A DNA stretch of 64,000 bases from Irpex lacteus. Taxonomy: Eukaryota > Basidiomycota > Agaricomycetes > Polyporales > Irpicaceae. Every line of letters begins with the position of its first letter. The stretch's first letter is position 1. The stretch spans positions 248,001-312,000 of the forward strand of contig MQVO02000023.1 in assembly GCA_001986395.2 (NCBI GenBank), written 5' to 3'. The notes under the pieces are model-generated. The model was not told the origin of the DNA. It did not search any database and saw only the letters and a program-made list of their open reading frames with translations. The position numbers were made by a program, and so were the translations under genes. Of this stretch, positions 56,201-64,000 are shown piece by piece.

Positions 56201-57959
56201 CTCGTCAGATCCATCTCATCAAGAGCAGGAACTAGCATTTCTACGCCACCCGAGCGAGGCGTTTGAGGAGCTTTTATTGCCGGCGGAGCGCTTCCATCTT
56301 GCGCGTGCTCGTTAACCGGAGATACGTGCGCCGGCACTGATGACAGATAAAATGAGCTTGAAGTGTCGCCGATGAGATCAGGGGTGTGGCTTTCCCAATT
56401 GCTCGTAATGAAGTCCGGGGCTCCGTCTTCGTTGTCGATGGTTGTCGATGGTCCATCTGAGCAGACCGGTAGCTCCGACCTTGGACTTGCAGGTAGGAAT
56501 AAAGGAGCACCGCTCGGTTCTACAACTGGGGAAGGTAGCCTTGGCAGCGAGTATTCTGCTATATTTCTCCCGAATCCGTTTTCATGGTCCATGGCCACAG
56601 AGGTTAACGAGGATGTCTCTCCATGAGGCGCGGGTAAATCATCTGTACCGGAGTTCTCACTTGCGGAAGAGTGAGGTTGATCCCCCTCGCCTGGAGGACG
56701 TCTGCTGTGCACGGAAGGAACCGATGCGGATGCTTCCTCGCCTGATCAGTGACGAAATTAGTGATAATGAAGATACCTGGGAGTACCTTCTGAATCCGAG
56801 CTGCTTATAATAATCGGGTTGCTAGTACGAGTTCCGGATTCCGAAATGTGTGGACGTGTGGACTTAGCGGGCTCTGGATCGCTGTCGGTCAATTCGACGA
56901 CATCATTTGATATCTTCACCCCCTGGCTGCTCGCTGCGTTATGCGATCAGGGTGACGAACTGATAGGAATCGATCTTTGAAGCTTACGCGACGACAATCG
57001 TACAGGTCTTGCGGGCTCTTCATCGCTGTCGGATATTTCGATGATTTCACGCCCTGTTTCGGAGATGAGAACAGTGCTCGCAAACAATATGCCAGCTCAC
57101 GCACCGGTTCTCCGAGTTTGCGGTGTTTTGTTCTTTGTCGACTTTGGTTCCGGTTTGCGAGCATTGCCTGTACAAACACATAGCGTTTCAGAACAACCTG
57201 ATTCGACAGACTGTGAATTATGTTTCGCCTTGCCTGTGGAAGACCGCAAGCCGGCTCTGTTTTTGTTTTTACGAGGGGATGCAGTGGCTGAACGAGAAAT
57301 AGGATTTTGTTTGCTACTGAAAACTTGCGATGTCTTGTTGCTCCTTTGGCCAGGCTGAGGTATCGCAGCCGACTTGCGTGCAACTGGACGCTCGGTGATG
57401 GAGGAAGCATGCTGATGCGCAGATGGTGTAGGTATGGGGCCGTAGTGTTCCTCAAACGAACGTTTGCCTGCAAGGAGATGGGCGGCATCAGGTGGTTTGT
57501 ACACGGGAGGGTGGAGACGAGTGGGTATTGCGTTTCGTGGCCTCCTCACAGGTATAGCATGTGCAGAGGCCGGGAGATCATCTATTTGTGATATCGTCGT
57601 GGGATATCGAAGAGAATGTATCACGTATACGAGACTTACCATCATTACCACTGAGTACAGTGACCCTCTCATTAAGCTTCCTCTTTTTGGACGCGCTATC
57701 ATGCGGTCTATGTATCCCTCCGTCTTTTCTCTTGTGCCCACCATGTGGTCGTGTTGGTGAGCTTGGGCCCGGTGCGTCAACGAGCTCGTCTTCTTGCATG
57801 TCTTGAGAGGACGCCCGAGACGATGTTGACTGTGCCCGAGACTCTGCTACAAGAAAAGGTGATGTGGTTGGGGATACCGGGAAGTGGGTTTTGTGTAAGC
57901 CACTCACGGAGAGCAGTCCAAGCTGGAACAGACTGCAGACGATCTGAATGCTCAGGCAT
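53222..57959 (-). CDS. SUV39/Clr4-type histone H3 lysine-9 methyltransferase with long disordered N-terminus
   Basis: Model (minus): 57959-57908, 57846-57640, 57581-57105, 57053-56988, 56933-56787, 56741-56121, 56055-55388, 55341-55155, 55097-54847, 54792-54058, 54008-53948, 53899-53806, 53755-53641, 53582-53568, 53511-53353, 53302-53222; 1311 residues, all phases consistent. The C-terminus has pre-SET with its cysteine cluster (about 1077-1137, ending CEDDCRNR), SET (KGWGVFAGERIPA, NHSCEPNC at 1233-1240, ELCFSYFG) and post-SET (CKCGSRKC, 1298-1305): the full set needed for methyl transfer from S-adenosylmethionine to histone H3. The first 890 residues are low complexity, with a KKRK basic patch and four SUMO-interaction-like motifs. 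No chromodomain was seen. One exon is only 15 nt. Start uncertain (57799 is an alternative ATG). Divergent from the amidohydrolase gene. Confidence 0.88.
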
Positions 57960-58390
57960 GCAGTGAACGACGCTGTCGCTGCAGCTAATGAAGCAAGTCG
58001 GAAGTAGTTGTACGCGTTCAGCGGCGATGGAGGTTGAGCCAGACGATGACGGCCGCAACGAGAGCTTGAGCTAGCTTGAGCCGACTGTCGCCAATAGCCG
58101 AATCGAGATGTGTCCGCGTGCAACGAGCAGCGACTTGAATGCACTGAGCCGAGTCTGAGGTTGCCGCTCGACCGACTTATCGCTCGCCGTCGGCAGAAAA
58201 TACCAAATATCGCGTCAATATTGGCGGCAATGAGCAGCTATCTCGACGTGACGGCGACGTGACCGTCGTGCTCCCACAGTGGCATATGGCGCAACCCCGT
58301 GCATCGGAGGACCATACATACGCATATAATAGCATGTAATCTCGAGTCGAGGACGTCGCTCTCACACCTCGTTCCTTGTCTTAGCGCATC
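57960..58390. promoter_or_regulatory. Divergent promoter region between methyltransferase and amidohydrolase genes
   Basis: 431 bp between the two start codons. A TATA-like ATATAATA lies at 58324-58331, about 60 bp before the plus-strand ATG. A minus-strand open stretch (58144-57960) lacks an ATG and is probably 5' untranslated. Confidence 0.4.
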
Positions 58391-61300
58391 ATGGACAAGG
58401 GCCTCCCCAGCTATTCCACCGACGCCTCCACCGTCTCCACAACGCCCTGCTCGCGTCGGCGGCCGCGTCCCATCTGGCGTCTCGTCGCACTCGCACTGTT
58501 TGTTGCCACAGGGCTTCAGTGGACTTATCTCTCTCAGGCACAATCCAGCAAGCCCCCCGCACGGGTTCCCCTTCATGCAGCAGAAATACTTGCCAAGTGT
58601 CAGCAGTTGGATGTCAAGCCAGGCCCTCCCGAGGACTTCAACAAGCGGACACAGTCGGACAGGTTCGTCCCAGGAACCAAGTCAACGCTGCTTAAAGTGT
58701 GTACTCGGTCGTGATATAACTTCTTGCGCATGGACTTATTTTTGCTGTAGAACGCGACGATTTGGACAGGCCAAGTCGATGGGTTGCAGATTGTCAAAGG
58801 CGACATTCTGTTGCACAACGGTCTCATCAAGGAGCTAGGAAACGTTCAGAACTTGGACGACTATAAAGATCTTGAAGTAGTTGATGTAGCCGGCGCATGG
58901 GTTACTCCCGGGTATACTTGCTACGCTACTATGTACATGTCTGCCCGTTGCTTACTAGGTTCTTGACCCAGTGTTGTCGACTTGCATAGTCACTTGGCCG
59001 TCGACGCCGCCCCCTCTCTCAAAGGAGCAAACGATGGGAATTCTCGCAAGGGACCCATCCTGCCGGTGAGCTAGTACCCGACATATCAACAGTTATAATT
59101 ATCTTAATCATGCATAGTGGTTGAGGGCTCTTGACGCGCTAAACACGCATGATGATGCTTACCAACTTAGTATCTCTGGGGGTATAACTACTTCTTTGGT
59201 ACTGCCCGGTTCCGCCAATGCCATAGGTATGCTCCATCATAGGAACGCAGTTTAATCACTCACGTCATGACGTAGGTGGACAGGGTGTGTTGATTAAACT
59301 TCGTCGCACGGAGGCTCGGTCTCCTACCTCCCTCCTCCTCGAGAATCCGTACTCTACTAATACGACCGAGTATGATCCTAAGAAGGCGTTCAGGTATAGG
59401 CAAATGAAGTGCGTTTTTGTTCCAATTATTGCTTGTCTATGTCGTTTAAAAGTAATTAGGCATGCATGCGGCGAGAACCCTGACCGCGTCTACTCCGGAA
59501 CACGTATGGATACTACGTGGGCATTTCGTCAGGGGTCAGTCGTAAACTTCAGCCATCTGTGATTGCTAGGCTCACAATAGTTACAGATATAATAAAGCAC
59601 GCGAGATTAAGCAAGCTCAAGATCAATATTGTGTCGCAGCTCGATCTGGAAACTGGGAAGGTCTCGCATCCGAATTCCCTGAGGATTACCAATGGGAAGC
59701 CTTGGTCGACGTTCTGAGAGGTCGAGTCAAGGTGAGCAGGGCGAACCGCTTCGCTTGCCCGTAACCAGACACTCAAACGTTCTCAGGTCCACACCCACTG
59801 CTACGAGACCGTGGACCTGGACGATCTTGTCAGAGTTAGTTGTCTATAGACGTAGATCGCATATATGCAAGAGCTAATTTGATTTTTTCTCAGATCTCTA
59901 ACGAGTTCCAGTTCCCTATTGCCGCTTTTCATCACGCCCACGAGACTTACCTGGTTCCGGACACCCTGAAGGCTGCTTACGGTACGCCTTTTGACCCTAT
60001 ACACTGAAAGGTGTTTCATGAACCTACTCTAGGTCACACTCCTGCTGTTGCTCTTTTCGCAACCCATGCTCGCTACAAACGCGAGGCCTACCGCGGTTCG
60101 GAATTTGCCCCCAAAATCCTTGCCGATAATGGTATCCAGGTCGTGGTCAAGGTAATTTGATATTTCCCGGTATACTACAGTGCTCTAATGGTCTATGGAA
60201 TGCAGTCGGATCACCCGGTCCTCAACTCTCGCTACTTACCTTATGAGGCGCAGCAGGCACATTACTATGGTCTCGACTGGAATCTCGCTCTACTCGCTCT
60301 GACGGGCACCCCTGCTCAGATCTTAGGTCAGGATCACCGCATCGGCTTCTTGAAACAAGGTACGCTTTTGTTCTGGTTCACAAGTCCGTGACGCTCATAT
60401 CACACGTACATACCTTCAGGATATGACGCCGGTAGGCTCTCCTTCATGCTAGTGGGATGCTGTGTATAGTCGCTTACCTCCTATTCCAGATGTCATTATC
60501 TGGGACAGTCATCCTCTCGCCATCGGTGCGACTCCCAAGCAGGTTTGGATCGATGGTATTCCCCAGATCGCACAACCCCATACCGTTGAGAAACCTTCAT
60601 ATGTTCAAGAGAAGCCAGACACGCCAAACTTCGATAAGGAAGCGGAGGAGACTCTGAAATACGACGGCTTACCTCCTCTCACTCCCGCGAAGTCAACAAC
60701 GCGCTCGGTCGTATTCACCAATGTCAGCGATGTCATCATTCGCCAAGGCACAGAGATTCAAGAGCTTCTCACCACTCAATCCGACGAAGCCGTTGTTGTC
60801 GTCGAAGGTGGACGCATTGTTTGCTCTGGCGCTAGGTCCGCCTGTGTCCAGTCTAGTGCTGAAGAGGACATCGAATACGTGAACTTGCATGGCGGTGCGA
60901 TTGCTCCGGGGTTGACCACCTTCGGCTCCCCTTTAGGTCTCGAGGAGATACAGGGCGAGGCGAGCACGTCCGACGGGTATGTATATGACCCCTTGTATCA
61001 GGTTGTGCCGGGAGTGGTCGGTGGCGATGGCGCTATCATTCGCGCAGCTGACGGATTACAATTCGCTACACGAGAAGCTTTGTGAGTTCTATCAATCGGC
61101 CGATAATTTCGTCGAAGCTGATGCTCTGATATAGACATGCACATCGCGCTGGTGTTACTACCGCTATCGTTGCGCCGAAGTCTGCTGGCTTCTTGGCAGG
61201 CCTCAGTACTGTCTTCGCCACCGGTGCGAATCATCAACTTGAGAAGGGTGCGCTCATCCAAGAGACTGCTGCTGTCCACGTTGGTCTCCACTACGGTGCC

Positions 61301-62108
61301 GGTCCGAGTGTCAGTACACAGATTGCTGCTCTCCGTAGTCTTCTACTTGGCCAGGGCAAAGGCCACCTTGCTCATTGGTTTAAGAAGGTTACTGACGTAA
61401 GTATCTTCCTCAGTCTCCGCGAATCGTCACTCAGGGATATCACTACAGGGTGAAATACCGTTGGTCATAGACGTGGAAAGCGCGGATGTAATTGCCACGT
61501 TGATTCACCTCAAAGGTGAAGTTGAAGAATCAGCTGGGCACTCTGTGAAGTTCGTCTTCTCTGGTGCTACGGAAGCGCATCTCCTGGCTGCCGAGATCGC
61601 GAAGTCCGGTGCGGGAGTTATTCTCACACCGTTCCACGCGTTCCCGAAGACGTGGGAGAAGAGGCGCGTGTAAGTATCGCGATCATCTAGCACAGATTTT
61701 TGCCGTGCTAATCAGCGTCATTTCCAGCCTTGCTGGCCCTCCCCTGACCGAAAAGAGTGCGGTGGCGACTTTGCTAGCACATAACGTTACAGTCGCCCTC
61801 GGTCGAGATATTGCCTCTGACTCCAGATATGCTAGGTTCGATGCAGCTTGGGTGAGTCCACTGTGGAATTTGCCCTATGCAATAACCGACCAACGTCTCC
61901 GACATTACAGGCTGCCCTCGAAGCTGGTGGTTCGATCTCGCGGAAAGAAGCAATAGCACTCGTTAGCACCAATTTCGACAGGTTGTTCGGCATTTCTGCT
62001 GGCGACCATGCGGACCTTGTGGCAACGACAGGAGGTAGCCTTTTCGACTATTCTAGCAAGGTCGCCGCCATCATATCCTCGCGCCGCGGACTCGTCGATA
62101 TCATCTAG
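58391..62108 (+). CDS. Membrane-anchored CE9-like amidohydrolase, 17 exons
   Basis: Model: 58391-58696, 58751-58911, 58972-59065, 59118-59226, 59276-59408, 59460-59534, 59587-59731, 59787-59834, 59894-59981, 60033-60151, 60206-60359, 60420-60431, 60490-61081, 61135-61396, 61449-61669, 61728-61851, 61911-62108; 946 residues, all phases consistent. Residues 29-47 form one hydrophobic segment after Arg-rich sequence: a type II signal anchor. The first amidohydrolase unit has the metal motif DLHSHLA (H161, H163), HTHCYE (H343, H345) and FHHAHE (H370-H373), and closes with GYDADVIIWD (478-487). A second, similar unit (about 525-946) has VVVEGGRIVCSG and GGAIAPGLT but no HxH. Fungal proteins of this kind are filed as carbohydrate esterase family 9 (deacetylation of N-acetylglucosamine-6-phosphate in the founding enzyme); the substrate here is not known. 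Exon 12 has 12 nt. Confidence 0.85.
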
Positions 62109-62476
62109 ACTTCGCACTATCCCTATGCCCACGGAAGCGCGAAAAGGGAGTAAATTCTCCAAATGATGACACAAGTAGTATATGAATTGGTAAAAGAATG
62201 TACTCGAGTCCTCAAGATGAATCAGTTTGGATTGAAAGTACCGTTGAGCATTTGGGGTATATAAGTCGTAATCCTGTCGAATGCCTTTAGCAAAAGCTTG
62301 ATTGGTTTGGGTTCGTCTAAGTTGCAATCAGTACAAGAAGCGTGGAGCGATATTGTGAAGACTCCGGAACAGACCTGTATCGTGTAATTTTCCATGCTTT
62401 TTCAATGGTTTTGGATTGGCAAAGAGTCGATGACCTCTGGGCAAGAATACGACGGAATGCTTTTCGTAAAATCATG
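62109..62476. other. Convergent 3' region
   Basis: 368 bp between the stop codons of two convergent genes, presumably both 3' untranslated ends. On the minus strand the reading after the deacetylase stop continues as SIPSYSCPEVIDSLPIQNH, so the stop at 62477 may be premature. Confidence 0.5.
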
Positions 62477-64000
62477 TCATACACGACTTGTCTAGGAGAA
62501 TGCGAGGGAGAGACGTACCTTCCAATACCATGAGCGTACATCTGGGTTATCCGCCGGAGTAGCGGGTACGTTCCAGTCTCCAACAACTTGGATAACACCC
62601 TTCACCGAGCGCATGAGACCGACGGCTGCGATCGACCACTTTGAGGAAAAACGACAATACGCTGGAGGGAGAAAGGGACACCCACCTCGGTTATTCAAAA
62701 GATGCATCAAAGCCTGAGTCCCAGGCCCATGGCCAATGAGGACGATCTTGCGCGCATCAGTTAACCTGCACACAACCGTCCAGCTATTATCCGCTTAAGA
62801 CAACACAGTGGCACTGACTGGATGTAGTTATCCCATAGATACACCATCAGCTCGCCTGAAAAATCAGATTTCGGCGTCTTATGTCTTGACTAGATACTCA
62901 TCAGTTCAAATCACCACTTTGTGAGGATAATAAGGGTTTACCGCAGATGTCTGGAAAGGCTTCGGGTACACGTTTACATCCAGAAGCGCATATTTTTTGC
63001 CGCGTTATCCAGTCTATCATCTTTTTTGAGTAGTCGACCTGTTGGCGGTATGAGATACAGACGTATATAACGGTGCGTCTCGTAAGTACCAAGTATGAAT
63101 GTTCCAGTTCGAGATCGCAGGTTAGGGCAGAGCCCAGCTCGGCCCTCAAATTCCCGCTGATAAAATACATCAGAGGACAGACAACGTGAGAGAATAGAGA
63201 GTGGGCTCACAATTCGTGAATGAATACTATCAATGTCTCATTTTCCATGACGTCGGGACTGCTAGCGAATTAGACCAACGCAAAATGACTGAACATGAGA
63301 ACCCACGTGCAAGCAACCTGCGAAGAGAATCTATCTTCTAGATGCTGGCTCACAAACGGCACTGTGAGCATGTCATATGTTCTGAAGAGATAATCTTGGC
63401 GATGTGCCTTGAGTAGCTCTACAAGAAAATCAGGCATTCTTCGAGAGTCATATAAAGATGCGGGCTAACCTGGGATAGAAAACGATATTTCCTCGATGTC
63501 TTAAACAAGTGGGTCAGGAGCTCGAATGCATCACACACGCCTTGCGTTGCCGCTTACCTTCCCGAGGCTCGATCCGTTTTGGAGACAAGCCCTTCCAGAA
63601 CTGACTCTGGTGCATAGCTACTTGGAACACCGTCTCGGTAGCTTCTACAGAGGCAACAAGGGGTTCCAGCGGTGGAGGGGCCTCTCCCAAAAGAACTCTG
63701 GCTACAGCTAAAGCGGACCTTGAAATCGCGTCTAAGCTGTATCCACCCTAAGATATGTTGATCTTGTTCAGCATCAGTTTCAGTTATAGGGAACACGATC
63801 GAACCTCTAAAGCTACAACCAGTTTTCCGTCTGCGAGGCCGGAAAGCATGTGTGTCATATGTGCGTAGCCTGCGGGCGACACCTCGCACTCTCCGAGGTC
63901 ATCTCCCTGCGCAGCATCGAACCCTGCGGAAACTGTAGAAAAATGATTAGGCATCTTCCATATGTTACGTGGAGGGACAAGATCTCACTTATGACCAACT
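62477..64000 (-). CDS. Class II (Hda1/Clr3-type) histone deacetylase, C-terminal half with Arb2 domain; 5' part outside window
   Basis: Exons (minus): from beyond 64000 to 63989, 63932-63805, 63747-63558, 63499-63470, 63418-63307, 63261-63211, 63156-63090, 63038-62942, 62855-62819, 62765-62519, 62491-62477. The first exons give the end of the deacetylase fold ([29 protein letters not shown], then [20 protein letters not shown]). A linker follows, then an Arb2 domain ([53 protein letters not shown]), the usual Hda1 tail. Such enzymes remove acetyl groups from histone H3 in silenced chromatin. Around 62993-62998 (T6) the conserved-looking sense [13 protein letters not shown] is in another register from the frame that splices cleanly: an indel or assembly error. 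The tail KTSRV-stop is short for the family. Confidence 0.85.

Overview
The window looks like a filamentous basidiomycete (Agaricomycete-type) nuclear genome. Host genes are broken by many introns of about 45-65 nt, protein families are fungal (SUV39-type SET methyltransferase, Hda1/Clr3-type deacetylase, CE9-like amidohydrolase), and the transposons are Ty1/Copia and Ty3/Gypsy elements plus TA-inserting MITEs. No bacterial or phage signal was seen.

Layout. 1-9257: a Ty3/Gypsy element (left end outside the window) with an unusually long Gag-like ORF, a Pol with a catalytic RT substitution and a frameshift; its 3' LTR ends inside a coding exon of a host gene (9258-9591). 10383-13237: a ten-intron gene of unknown function with three internal amino-acid repeats. 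About 14-53 kb: a transposon island. Its backbone is an AT-rich, non-coding 2.55-2.58 kb repeat (called Rep-2.6 here) present as one full copy on each strand (17.6-22.1 kb + and 42.3-44.8 kb -), a truncated copy (14.3-17.5 kb) and several end fragments. Into these are nested three solo LTRs (two of them side by side) and two TA-flanked MITEs. The centre holds a tandem Copia array (26975-37955; LTR-body-LTR-body-LTR) inserted with a GTGGC target duplication into an older, deleted and rearranged Copia copy on the minus strand (24639-39780). A second Copia family (LTR-C) lies at 48290-50605.

53-64 kb: a compact gene block. A SUV39/Clr4-like H3K9 methyltransferase (minus, 57959-53222) is divergent from a membrane-anchored CE9-like amidohydrolase (plus, 58391-62108), which converges on the 3' half of a class II histone deacetylase with an Arb2 domain (minus, 64000-62477). 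The methyltransferase and the Clr3-type deacetylase families act together in heterochromatin silencing in other fungi, so their place beside a 40-kb transposon island is notable; any regulatory link is inference.

Gene models were built by hand from splice signals and reading-frame phase; every internal exon junction given keeps the frame open unless stated. Repeat boundaries rest on copy comparison and target-site duplications read directly from the sequence.
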